Source of the DNA: Cochliopodium minus
Lineage: Eukaryota > Discosea > Himatismenida > Cochliopodiidae
Length of the DNA: 57,964 bases
Direction: 5' to 3'
Assembly (NCBI GenBank): GCA_024220525.1
Contig: JAMYWO010000253.1
Location: 1-57,964 of the forward strand
Shown here piece by piece: positions 47,201-57,964 of this stretch (position 1 is its first letter; the number at the start of each line of letters is the position of its first letter). A model generated the notes under the pieces. That model saw only the letters and a program-made list of their open reading frames with translations. It searched no databases and was not told the origin of the DNA. The translations under genes and the position numbers were made by a program.

Positions 47201-48904
47201 AGGAATCACCTTGGAGAATATGCAAAAGCAACTCCACAACTCCAACTTGCCAGAAGAAGAGTTGAAGAAAGCTCTCGAAGACCAAAAGAAGAACTTTAAG
47301 GATGGAATCAAGCAATGTGGTACTGACGCTTTGAGATTCTCTCTTTGTGATTACACTTCTCACGGTAGAGACATCAACTTGGACGTTCCTGTGATCGAGT
47401 CTTACAGAAATTGGTGTAACAAGTTATGGAACGTCACCAAATTTGCGTAAAATTTTTTTTTTTGAAACTTTTTTATTTTTTTAAAAATACATTTTTCTTT
47501 TTAATTTTTAAAACATTTTTTATATTTTTAATTAATTTTTATTATTTTTATTTTATTATTTTTATTTTTATTTTAAACATTTTTTTTCTTCAATTAAAGA
47601 TTGGGAGTTTTGGGAGAAAACTTCAAGCCAAACAAGACCATCGAAACATCCCCTCACCTCATCGATCAATGGATTTTGTCTCGCCTCTCCATCGCTGCCA
47701 AACTCACCAACAAGGCCTTCAAAACTTACTCCTTCTCCGTTGGTACTCGTACTCTTTACAACTTTTGGATGAATGAGCTCTGTGATGTTTACATTGAGGT
47801 AAATCAAAAAAAAAAATATTTATTCAATTATTTTTTAATTATTTTTAATAATTTTAAATTCAATTATTTTAATCATTTTTCAATTATTTTTTAAATTATT
47901 TTTAATTATTTTAGGCTATCAAACCGATCGTATATGGTAAGTTAGGAGTTGATAAATTGACTGAAGAAGAGAACAAAAACAGACAAACTACCCTCCAAAC
48001 CTTGTACACTTGTTTAGAAGTTGGTTTAAAGGTAACAAAAATAATTTTTTGAATGTTTCATAAACAATTTTTTTATTTTTTTAATTTTTAAAGTTACTCC
48101 ACCCTTTCATGCCTTATGTTACCGAAGAATTGTACCAACGTCTTCCTCAAAGGGAAGGAGCATTCGAAAGTATCATGATTTCTCCTTATCCCCAAGTAAT
48201 TATTAATTATTTCTATTTTTTCGAAAATATTTATTTATTTTTTATTTTTAAAGATTTTACAATCAAACATCAATGAATTGTGCGAAGTTGAAGACAGTAT
48301 TGAAGGAGACTCTTCCAACTCTACATTCTACAACGCAACTATCGAAAAGGAGTTCGAATACATCGAAAGAATTAACAAAGAAATCAGATCTGCAAAGTCC
48401 ATGTACATGAAAGGAAATATCAAAAAACAAGGTAAAAAAGAAACTTTTTTTTAATTTTTTATTTTTATTTTATTACATTTTATTTTAATAGATCCTCGTG
48501 TATTTGTTCGTATCACAAACACTGATCAATTCAACGTTTTCAAGAAATTCAAGAGCTTTTCCAACACCCTCGTTTGGTGTTCTGACATCAACTTGCTCTC
48601 CAACGAAGAAGATCCAGAAGGAAGCAGTTTGACCATTGTTGATGAACACACCAAAGTTTATGTAGAATTGTCTCAATTAGGTTTGGACTATGGTGTTGAG
48701 ATACAAAGATTAGAATCCACTTTGAAAAAATTACAAGTTGAATCAAAGAGACTCACTCAAAAGATGCAAGGAAAGCAATACACTGAAAAGGTTCCTCAAG
48801 AAGTTCAAGAACAAGATTCTAAGAGAAAAATCTCTTTGGAGGGTGAGGAGAAGATGATCATTTCTGGTATTGAGCAATTCAAAAAGTTGTTGAACAAGAA
48901 ATAA
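44272..48904 (+). CDS. valS: Valyl-tRNA synthetase, likely mitochondrial and cytosolic
   Basis: Fourteen exons, first 44272-44454, then 44525-44543 (19 nt), 44660-44790, 44901-45408, 45528-45776 and so on, last 48492-48904. Class I synthetase for Val-tRNA(Val). Class I motif [14 protein letters not shown] (HIGH), editing domain [25 protein letters not shown] in [31 protein letters not shown] and anticodon-binding domain; the C-terminal coiled coil has [19 protein letters not shown]. The first 51 residues ([20 protein letters not shown] ... [14 protein letters not shown]) are basic, Ser/Thr/Asn-rich and acid-poor, like a mitochondrial presequence. A second in-frame ATG at 44428 (MDNNNNDKK) would give a cytosolic form, as known for yeast VAS1. 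The 19-nt exon encodes NIPKKK and is needed to reach the conserved [12 protein letters not shown] in frame. Confidence 0.96.
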
Positions 48905-48950
48905 TAAATACATAAAAATTAAAAAAAAATTTATTTAAATTTTTTTGTTT

Positions 48951-51395
48951 TTAGTTTTTCTTTCTTTCAAAAAATAATAGATAGGGTTGATCTAGTAATA
49001 CATCCTCACCATAAACATTTCCAACTTTACTATCATTAAAATGGAACCATTCTTCGGCTTGTTGATTGTACCCATAACAACTATAGTGTCCTTTTTCAAT
49101 ATTTATTCCATGATGAACAATAATAGAATCTAATTCATAAACATCTTCTTTCTTCTTTGTATAATCTGAAAAATCAAACTCCATAAAATCTAAAAAAGAA
49201 AAGAAAAATTGAAAATAATAAAAGAGTATAAAAAAATTTTTTACCAGTCACTATAGTATCAACTTTTTTTAAACCTGTCTCAACAAAACAGAATCTTTTT
49301 AGTGTTATAACTAGAATTTCAGGGAGAGAATGAAGAACCATCTTTTTGGTGGCTTTAACTTTTTTCTGGCATTTCTCACAAAAATCTTTTATAAGAAAAT
49401 AACATTTAAAATAATAAAATAATTTAAAGAAGATTTTACATCCATCAGAAAGATCTTCTTCCTTCAGAAAAGAATCAAAACATTCTTTCAAGGTACATTC
49501 TAATTGAGTAGCCTTTGAATTTCTTGTTCTCCTTTTAGCGACAGATTGTTTTGGAATTTCAACAGATAAATCTTTTTAATGAAAATTTATTGAAAAGAAA
49601 TTTCCATTATTTTTTTTTTTACCATAAAATTTTTCATTTCTTGAAGAAATGTATCCACAAGTAGAACAAATCACTTGGGATTGTGTTTCACCTTGCAAGA
49701 GGAGAGGAATGATGGTGTTGTCATCTACCTTCAAATTATTGTTCGAGATAGTGTTGATTGATAATTTCTTTTGGAGTTCATAGTCCATTTTGTCAATCAA
49801 GAACTGGTAAAACTCTAAAACATCGTTTTGTTTATATCCTCGAAAATTTGGTCCTATTTTCTTTTGAAATATAATTTAATAATTTAAATTTAAAGATAAA
49901 AAATATTAAAAATGTTTACCCAAATGGTATCCAACATATTGAAGGGTGTGAGTATGGAGTAGTTCCCTTTCCAGATCACCCTGAGAAGTTTGTGAAGTTC
50001 GTGGCAAACAGATATCTCATCAAAATCGAAACTCACTCTTTCTGTGATCAATTTTAAACAATCCATTGTATTTCTCCTTTCTAAAAATTTCTTTTTTTAA
50101 AAATTTATTTTATTATTTTCAATTATTTATGAAATATTTTTAAATATTTTAAATTTTTACATCGTTATACTTCATTTTTTTGTCAGATGGGATAAGTTGA
50201 TCTATCAAATAATTTTTGAGAGCAGGAATATTAGAGAAAGCCTGAATTACAGAATTCATGTAACATGTGTTCCCCAAATTTCTTTTTTAAAATTAAATGA
50301 TTTAAAATTTGTTTTTTTTTTTATTATAACCTTAAACCAGTCTTTCCAGGTATAAGTTCTGTTTTTCTTAGTGTTGGATTCAAGTCTCTTTTGTTGGGAG
50401 TGAATGGGATTTTCTTTCCGGGAGTGAATCCATCACTGTTTGTTTTCTTCAACCTGGAAGAAACTTTCTTGAGTTTTGGTGTGGTATCTTCTAATAAAAT
50501 AATTTAAAAAATAAATTTAAATTAAAATTAATGAAAAAATCCAAAAAAAAAATTTGTTATTGAAAAAAAACTACCAATATCATTTTTATCATCAACATTA
50601 TCATCTATTGTTACACTCTTTTTTACTTCCCTTTTATTATTTTTGTTTGCCATTTCCCTCCACGTTTCGAAATAAAAGATGAGTTTTTTGTGCTTCCATA
50701 TGTTGATGTAGGTTTGGAGGAGATCTATTTTGTTAAAGTTTTCCTCATTCTTTTTTTCTTTAGGAAGCTCTTCCAGCATCGACAGTGTCATTTTAATATT
50801 TCTGTATTCTTCAAGATAACTTTCTATCACATCATTTGAATTATCTGCTTCAGTTTCATGAGTTAAACTATGAAATTAATTGATAAATCAAAGTTTGATT
50901 CTTTTTTTTTAAATAATGATATTGTATATCTTATTATCTATCCTCTAAAATGAAATTTTATTTTTTACCAATACACTATCTCTTTATCATCATCGCTTAT
51001 TTCGAGAATCAATGGATGTTTCGTTTTATTATAATGTACAAGGGTATGATCCTTTTGAAAATAATAATTTTGATGTTTTAAAATTTCTTTCTTAAAATAA
51101 ATTTGAAGGAGGATAACTCACCTTATCAGTATTGCAATTTATTTCACCACATGTGAGACATATAAAGATATTATCTGTTTATAAATGAGTGCAAAAAAAA
51201 AAATATTATTTATATTTGGATATAATGAGTAATTGAGAATATACCTGTTGTATGACATCTACAACAATTCCATTCTGAAGGAGAATTCAAGATTGTCTGC
51301 ACTTTATTGTTCATTTCAGGGAGATGATTGCATTTTTGGGAAGATAATTTTTTCTTCTTCTTCTTATCTATTGATTCATCCTTTCTCTTTTTCAT
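48951..51395 (-). CDS. Ubiquitin-specific protease, USP44/USP49/USP3-like
   Basis: A multi-exon gene starting MKKRKDESIDKKKKKK. The N-terminal zf-UBP finger has CNHLPEM, CCRC, DNIFICLTCGEINCNTDK, DHTLVHYNKTKHPLILEI. A helical linker (KHKKLIFYFETWREMANKNN) and a basic Ser/Pro region follow. The USP catalytic domain has the Cys box NLGNTCYMNSVIQAFSN (~50220-50330), QNDVLEFYQFLIDKM, zinc pairs ICSTCGY and FCEKCQKK, LPEILVITLKRFCF, and the His box IIVHHGINIEKGHYSCYGYN, then WFHFNDSKV and PYLLFFERK. Both catalytic residues are present, so it should be an active deubiquitinase. The HHG...GHY layout is closest to USP44/49, which act on histone H2B and mitotic targets; RAD6, the H2B-ubiquitinating E2, is in the same window. 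Exact intron edges in 49500-50530 are approximate. Confidence 0.88.
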
Positions 51396-51499
51396 TTTTT
51401 TTTAATTTTGCCAAAATTTTTTTTTTTCATTTTTATTTTAAATTTAAATTTTAATTAATTACAAGTAATATTTTTGTTTGAAAAGCAATAAATTTTTAT

Positions 51500-53277
51500 T
51501 TAATTATTCTTTTTAGAATCAATCTTTTTGTATGAAACAAAACAAGGATCAACGGTTCTTCCCACAGCACCCATTTGAGTCTCCAAAATCTTGGGAGTAG
51601 TAAAGTCAGGAGTCAAATCCAATTTGTCAATGATATGAGAGATTATGATCTTTGAAGAAATAGTAGCAAATTTCTTACCAGGACAGTGATGGACAGCAAA
51701 TCCGAATGCAGAAACGGAGTAATCTGCACCTTGAATAAACCCTTTGATCTTTCCATTCTCATAATGTTCTTCTGGTGCGAATTTACTTGCGTTAGGTAGG
51801 ATTGATTCGTCTACGTTGAGACAAGACAAAAGAGTTGCAATGTAATATCCTGGAACGATTTTATATTTTCCTGATATTTGTTTAAAATATTGGATAAAAT
51901 TAAGTTAAACAAATATTTCTTTCAAAAATGAAATTTACCAATATTTACTGGGTTCATAACTAAGCGGAGAGTGAGAGATTGTTGAGCTAGGCGAATACTT
52001 TCGTTGAAACATTGATCCAAGAGTTCCATTTTCTTCAAAGAGTTTTCGCAAGTCCAGTCTTCATAAACTTCTTTCAATTCATTGATATTGTCCCTTATCC
52101 TGTTAAAATAAGAAGGATATTGAATGAGGTTGATAATCGTCCAAGAAATAGCAGCATATAAGTTTGCTTGGGAGGCCATATGCAAAACGAGAATGTCGAT
52201 GGTAGATTGTAAAAATTGTTTCTCTACAGGTAAATCTTTATATTCTTGTAACAAAGCTTCAATGAAATCTCCTTTTGTTACATTCTTCTTTCTTCTTTCT
52301 TCCACTATATTTCTTATTATTTTTACCATATTGTAAAGAGCTTCTCTTTCTTTACTTCTTTTGTTTAAGATAGAGGAAAAGAGGGAGGACATGTCCTTGA
52401 AGCCTTGTTCTGGATCTATCGCATTAAAGTTGGAAACCAGTTCGTTAAATGTCTTTTCGTTTGCTGCTTCGTCTCCTATCCAATAATTGAATCCCACTTT
52501 GTGTACAATAGATTTCAAGAAAGCAAAGATTTCAAATTTACCAGTTTCAGCTATTAAAATTTGATTTACAAATTTAAATTTAAATTGAATTAAAAAATAA
52601 TTTTTTTCTTTTTTTTTTTTTTGAATTTTTTACGTAGATTGGCTATCTCATTTTGAATTGTTTTGTCAAATGAACTCGAGAACTCTTTTTGTGATTTTAA
52701 TACAACTAATACAGTTTTCATTGTCCCTGAAAGAATCTCCTCTGGCACCTTGTATCCCAAAAATCCTCTGGTTGCCTCATTAAAGGATGCATCTTTCTCT
52801 GGAACCTTATAAAATTCGATCAATTCTTCTTTGGAGAAGACAAAGAACATCTTGACTCCAAAAGCATGTAATAGGAAGATATCTCCGTGTATTTTTCTTT
52901 GTTCATTTAAAAATTTGGTTGGATTTTTAACAAAATCTAATCCTGCTCCTAAGAATGGTATATTTCCTTTAACTATTGGTGGTTGTATTCCCTCTGGTTC
53001 ACCTATAAATGAATAAATGCATTAAGAGAAAAATTAGCCTAATTTCTTGATTATAAATATTATTTTTGATTATGTCAATTATTTCTATGATCATTATGGA
53101 TTGATGTTGATTTTTATTTTTTTGAAACGATTATATAAATTTATTTTCACTTTTAAAACAAGGAAATTTAGGGAAATTAATCTTACTAGTTTTCATCTTC
53201 TTTTTACACCAAAATACAACATAAATCACAAATGTGGCTATAGTTACAAGCAAAAATAAGAAAATTTCGAAGAGCAT
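51500..53277 (-). CDS. Cytochrome P450, CYP7/CYP8/CYP39-clan-like
   Basis: Four exons (53277-53187, 53002-52634, 52550-51939, 51870-51500) give 480 aa. An N-terminal membrane anchor (MLFEIFLFLLLVTIATFVIY) precedes IQPPIVKGNIPFLGAGLDFV and FLNEQRKIHGDIFLLHAFG. The K-helix ExxR is in FNESIRLAQQ, and the heme loop is SAFGFAVHHCPGKKFA with the Cys ligand. The I-helix reads LVLHMASQANLYAAISW: the usual acid-Thr oxygen-activation pair is absent and the segment matches the SQAN motif of CYP7A1. CYP7/8/39 act on sterols and eicosanoids. The heme motif is complete, so the enzyme should be functional. ER membrane; the substrate is unknown, a sterol being a reasonable inference. Confidence 0.9.
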
Positions 53278-53431
53278 TTCAAAATTTTTCTTTTTTTTTT
53301 TTATTTTTTTATGAGTTTGAAGGATAATTATTTGGGATTAAAAGATTAAATAGGAAATGATTGTGAATCATTAGATGAAATGAGTCGAACCATTTTAATT
53401 GTTTGAAATAAAGAAAATTTTGAAAAAAAAA

Positions 53432-55348
53432 ATGGAGCTCTTTTTGTTGTATACTTCGATATTTTTGGATTCACTATCAGTATCATTCATCATATCTATA
53501 TTTGGGCCAATATTCAAAAGGTAAAAAAATATTTAACCATCTTCCTTCTAAATCAAATAACGATCAAAAAAAAAAATAACAATAAATCAAATGTAATCAG
53601 ATTGAATCTTGATCCAATAACATATGGGATAATAAGGTAATATATTTAGACTTGAATAATTATATCTCAAGTTATATAACTTAAATACTCAAAAGGGGAA
53701 TATATGCATTTAATCAGGTGGTATTTTCTCCCATCATAGGAAGATTAAGTGATAAATATGGAAGAAAAACATTTCTTTTATTGAGTTTTTTGGGATGTGG
53801 GATAGGATATTTCATCTTCACCAATTTCGAATCACTCTATTTGATAATCATCTCAAGAATCATCTTAGGAGCAATCAAACAATCATTCACCATTTGTAAC
53901 ACATGGATAGGTATAAAAAAAATATTTTTGTTCTCAAGAAGATTAAATCTTTTTGTTAAAGGTGATCTTTGTACTAATGACAAAGACAAACAAATATCAT
54001 TTGGGAGAATAAGGTTTGAAATTTTATTTATTGATTTCTTCAAACTTACTGTTTAATTTGTAGGACTGTGGTAACTTTTCAACCCAACTCAATTCTTAAT
54101 TTAATTCATTTTTTAGATTGGTTTAGGATTTATAGTAGGTAAATATTAGGTTTTTAATTTATAATATCAGAACTTTTTTGATATAGGTCCTTTTATTGTT
54201 GGATGGATCTTACCATACACAGGATTTAAAGGTACATTTAGATGATAAAAATACACTTTTTTTATTTATTAAATTGTTTTTTTTTTTAGGAATTGGGTTA
54301 CTTTCTCTTATTGTGTATTCCATTGGTATTTTTAAAAAAAATATTTTTAAAAACTTTTTTTTATCAATTTTTTAGCCTTTTTAATTGTATTCTTTGGAAT
54401 GAAGAATGATGTTTCACATAAACCTAAAAAAGAAGAAAAAAATCAATCAACATCAATTTTGGGAGTATTTACAAATCAACTTAAATTGGTGTCTACACTA
54501 TTGAAGAAAGAAAATGTGGGACATTTATTGATTGTAAAATTTTTCTTTCACTTTAGTATGGGTAATATAATTTTCAAAAAGTAACAACACTAGACATGTC
54601 CAAATGTTACAACTTTGTTAGCGGATATAAAATTTTTACTAACATAATTTAAACTGTTGTAATATTTTGGATATCCTCAGAACAACACAAATTTATTTTG
54701 AATTTTTATTTATATTAGTAATGGGAAGAGAACAATTTGCGGATTTTATGCAAATGAGATATGGATTGGATCCTAGCAATATAGCTTATATTCTTTCTTA
54801 TTCTGGTGCAGTAGTGGCAATAAGTGGGGTTACAATAAACTTTGTTGCCAATCTTTTCCAAAACAAAAAAGTTTACATAACAGTATTAGGTAAAATAAGA
54901 TTTAAAATTATTTTAAAGAAGAAAAAAATTATCTTTCTTTTTTCAAAGGTTCCATTATGATCGTTTTTCAACTGATCATGTCTTTTGGATCAAACATTTA
55001 TGTTTATTTAGTTTTGATGTTTTTCAGATCTGTTTGCCATATTTCCTTGTCTACTTTCATCATGAGCATTTTTGTCTCCAAGTTGGACAAAGACAAAGGT
55101 TTTGGAAACGGAATTAGTGGAACAATAAACTCTGTAGCAGAAATGGGGTGTCCTTTGTTTGCAGGTGTCTTGTAAGATAAATAAACAAAGTTGTAAATTT
55201 TTGTTTTTAATTGATTGTTTTTAAATTTAGGATCAAGCTTTTGGGACTGGCTGCTCCTCAATTTATTTCTGTCATTTTTCTTTTGGTTTCATTTATCATT
55301 TTATTGAGAAAACAAGATGTTTTTAAATCTACCGAAAAAGTAGAGTAA
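53432..55348 (+). CDS. Major facilitator superfamily transporter (MFSD9/TetA-like)
   Basis: Many exons: 53432-53520, 53601-53636, 53696-53910, 53962-54013, 54064-54070 (7 nt), 54117-54138, then others to 55348. Twelve-helix layout. The loop 2-3 MFS motif is GRLSDKYGRKTFLLLSF. Helix pieces include YFIFTNFESLYLIIISRIIL, GLGFIVGPFIVGWILPYTGF and IVFQLIMSFGSNIYVYLVLM. Mid-loop is basic (KNDVSHKPKKEEKNQS). The C-terminal half has ISGTINSVAEMGCPLFAGVL and ends LLRKQDVFKSTEKVE. Drug/H+ antiporter-like (TetA-related MFSD9/10/14 type); the substrate is unknown. The 7-nt exon (ACT GTG with a split Arg codon) is needed: joining the flanking exons directly gives an immediate stop. Confidence 0.85.
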
Positions 55349-55503
55349 AAATTTGTATTAAATATAAAAATTTAAATTATTTCATAAACGCCTATTCAAT
55401 TGTGTATTTTTTGAATGAATAATTGGTTGAGGAAGAGGAATTTCAAAAAAAAATAATTAAAAAAAATTGATTGAGAAAGAAAATAAAAATATACATCATC
55501 ACT

Positions 55504-56546
55504 ATGCTTGATATTCTTCCAAAACCTTTGATAAAGAAGATATTCTCAAATATTGAAGATATAAAGGATATTTTCTATTGCACCCTTATCAATAAAGAAT
55601 TATCCAAATTATTCGAAGACAATGATTTTCATACCAAAATCATCATCTCAATCAAGCCAGAGGATGTTGAATTTTATCTGAATATGAATGCATTTATCAG
55701 ATTTTTGAGAAGATTCAAAAATTTGCAGGAAATGAATTTTGAGAGCAAAGAAAAGCAAGATAATTGTGTTTTGTTTTGTAATTGTAAGGTTGATCAAAAT
55801 CTATCTATCAATTATCTTTTGTTGTCTCATTTTTGCACGTTGAGCGATTTGAAAATGATAAAGATTTTGTCCAAAACGATAATTAATTTCCAACAAGTGA
55901 GAATAAATGGAAATACTTTGATTCACAATGTATCAAGGTATAAAAAATTATTTTTTTGCCATTTTATATTTTTGTTTTTTTTCAACGGAGTTTATTTTTT
56001 CCTTTTCAATAAAAATATAACGAGGAATTGATGTGGCCATTAAATGTTTTTTTTTTAAAAAAATCACCATTTAATCATCTTATTTAGAGGTATAAAGAAT
56101 GTCAAACACAAAGAATTTATTGAAATGGTGCAATATTTGATGGAAAAAGATTGCAATCCAAATGAAAGGAATTTGGCAACATCTGGTTCATTAACTCCAT
56201 TATCTCTTTGTTTGGTAAAGATTATATATAATCTTATTTAAAATAAAGAAAAAAAAATTATTTTTATTTATTTATTTATATTATTTTATTTATTATATAT
56301 ATCTTTTAAAAAACTAAGAATACAGCTATATTTGATTCAAACAGATCTCCCAATAATCTGAATCAAAATTTGATAGATTTAATCGTTTTTCTATCAAAAG
56401 TTACAAAGTTAGATGAAGAAACCACTTCCAATCCACTTTTGTACAAGATTCCACTAACTTACAAAGAATGCTTTGAAAGGTTGTTGAATTCTATGAAGAG
56501 TGAAGAACAGAAACTTCAAATAATATCCATTTTACAACAAAATTAA
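55504..56546 (+). CDS. F-box/ankyrin-repeat-like protein
   Basis: Three exons (55504-55937, 56088-56214, 56319-56546). The N-terminus, LPKPLIKKIFSNIEDIKDIF followed by CTLINKELSKLFEDN, fits an F-box-like motif. Two ankyrin-like units follow: NGNTLIHNVSRGIKN with EFIEMVQYLMEKDCNPNERN, and SLTPLSLCLNTAIFDSN with LIDLIVFLSKVTK. The C-terminal ~45 residues are charged and helical. F-box proteins are SCF E3 ligase receptors; ankyrin repeats would bind the substrate. About 262 aa. The F-box call is moderate; the ankyrin call rests on spacing and the TLIH/TPL motifs. Confidence 0.6.
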
Positions 56547-57005
56547 ACCCGCTTTTCATCACTTTAAATTTTATTTCAATACAATAGAAGTGAAAACCAA
56601 AATAGATTATCAAAAGAGATTTTAAATTTTTTATTTTATTAATTAAATAATATTTATTTTAACTGAAATTTAATATTGCAAAATATCTTTTTTTTTTTAT
56701 TCCCTCTCAATAATTTTTATAATGGACCTTTTCAAATGAATTAATGCTTGATTTTAAAGTCAATAGATTAATATTAATTATTTTTTTCAATTAGTAAAAT
56801 AAACTATTTTAATTTTAGTTTTCTTCTGTTTTTATGGAAAAATTTAAAAATAATATAATATTAAAATAACTTTTAAATAAAAAAAAAAAAAAAGAGAATT
56901 TGGTTCTTGTGAGAGATTTTGAAAGAATATAAATTCTATTAAATCAGTGGTCGCAATTTTGTTTCAATTGTTCAAATATCTTAAAAAAACAAAAATTTAA
57001 AGATA
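56547..57005. other. 459-bp A/T-rich intergenic region, nothing recognised
   Basis: Extremely A/T-rich with an oligo-A run just before 56895. It contains the promoter of the last gene. A slightly less A/T-rich stretch at 56890-56960 probably is its 5' leader. Confidence 0.5.
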
Positions 57006-57964
57006 ATGAGGGGTGGAATTTTATGTTTAATAGTTGTGATGATGCTTTCATTGTTGGTATTTGGATTGACTGTTGAAAGGATCGAATTTAGAAATAAAGC
57101 ATCAAGATTGGGATTGGGGGAAACTGTAGAGTAAAAAAATCATTCAAAATCATCTTATTGTGAAAATATAATAAATTATAAATGCTTATTAATGAATTAT
57201 TTTGAATCAAAATGTTAAGAGTATCCATAACATATCTATCCTTTATTTAATAAACTAAACAATTATTTAATTCTTCATACTTTCCACAAACATAGTATGT
57301 ATTTATTCGACATATACTTTGATTCAAAAGTATATTTGGTCAATCAAGCAACAAAGAATATAATCCCTTACAATAATTTTGAATTTGACTGGGATATTTT
57401 CAATACAAGCAATCCAGAAGGATCTATACCCATTTGTATGGGAAAATCATATTATCTCTGTCCTAGACTTCCTATTGGTAAGTTAAATAATTGAAATTAT
57501 AGATGTTCACACTCTTTTTTCATTAACAATATTTATTGAAGGATTATTGAATTTGGCAGGGATTTTTAGTTTGAATTGTGGTGGAATACAAATCCCATCA
57601 CTTCCAGAGCAAGGCAATATCATTAGTTATACAGAGGGTAATATTTCTGTGAAATATTAATTAAAAGATTCAACATTATTATTAATATTTTTAATACATT
57701 CTTCACTTAAAATTTTAGGTTATGGTAATATTTCACATTTAAAATGAAAATATTAACCTTTCTTTTGAACTTTGTTGAAAATTCGATTATTTGCTAAAAT
57801 AGGTGGAAACAACCTTGGTAAAAAACAAATTTTTCTTTTTTAACCTTAAATTTATACACTAAATTAACCTTTATTAATATACCTTTACAGATTTCTTGAT
57901 ACCTTTTCCACCCACAAGTGATCCAATAAAGACATTCGGTACTTATTTTGACATTATTTTAACA
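57006..57964 (+). CDS. Secretory-pathway or type II membrane protein, 5' part, family unknown (partial)
   Basis: Exons 57006-57130, 57296-57477, 57560-57637, then possible micro-exons 57719-57724 (6 nt) and 57803-57817 (15 nt), then 57891-57938; a further donor follows, so the gene runs off the right edge. The first residues, GGILCLIVVMMLSLLVFGL, are a signal peptide or anchor. The rest is aromatic and Pro/Cys-containing (YFDSKVYLVNQATKNIIPY, IPICMGKSYYLCPRLPIG, FSLNCGGIQIPSLPEQGN), consistent with a lumenal or extracellular domain. All phases close, with or without the 6-nt exon. I do not recognise the family. Confidence 0.5.

Overview
This window is nuclear DNA from a very AT-rich, intron-dense, compact eukaryotic genome. 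It is most likely a free-living amoeboid protist of the dictyostelid or other amoebozoan type; a heterolobosean or other AT-rich protist is possible. The signs are short introns (mostly 45-120 nt) beginning GTAAA/GTAAG and ending TAG/AAG, intergenic spacers and introns that are mostly A/T, Asn-rich and acidic low-complexity stretches, the standard genetic code, and a mix of genes typical of such amoebae (hybrid histidine kinase, RasGEF, TSC1, V-ATPase d, P450, RI-type LRR). I saw no tRNA or rRNA gene, transposon, virus-derived element or CRISPR array.

Layout: 1-2161 is the 5' part of a DHH-DHHA1-CBS-CBS protein whose arrangement is that of bacterial fused CCA-adding enzymes; it runs off the left edge. 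2.3-7.4 kb holds a His-rich MYND-finger protein, a TDRD3/RMI1-like OB-fold protein and a TPR protein. 7.6-14.7 kb holds an ABCB half transporter with 21 exons, an SNF4-like CBS protein and PIGA. 14.7-24.6 kb holds TSC1 (hamartin), isopentenyl-diphosphate isomerase, a Sel1-repeat protein, an RlaP-like nucleotidyltransferase, RAD6-type E2, TFIIH p44 and two orphan proteins. 24.9-31.9 kb holds a 1153-aa hybrid histidine kinase and an LRR protein. 31.9-32.8 kb is a spacer with a GC-rich block that may be a structured RNA. 32.8-44.1 kb holds GMPPA, a RasGEF, an orphan membrane protein, URM1, V-ATPase subunit d and GGPP synthase. 44.3-53.3 kb holds valyl-tRNA synthetase (probably serving both mitochondria and cytosol), a USP44/49-like deubiquitinase and a CYP7-like P450. 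53.4 kb to the end holds an MFS transporter, an F-box/ankyrin protein and the 5' part of a secretory-pathway protein that runs off the right edge.

Most genes are housekeeping and unrelated, in alternating orientations with spacers often below 100 bp. Functional links can still be seen: IDI and GGPP synthase (isoprenoids), PIGA and GMPPA (GPI and mannose donor metabolism), TSC1, RasGEF and the CBS protein (growth signalling), RAD6, USP and F-box (ubiquitin), and CCA enzyme, URM1, ValRS and the RlaP-like enzyme (RNA, mainly tRNA). Gene models were built by reading exons and checking that splice phases close; exon edges are inferred from the sequence alone. Recurrent oddities are micro-exons of 6-23 nt, introns as short as 29-42 nt, two GC-AG introns, and start codons on very small first exons.
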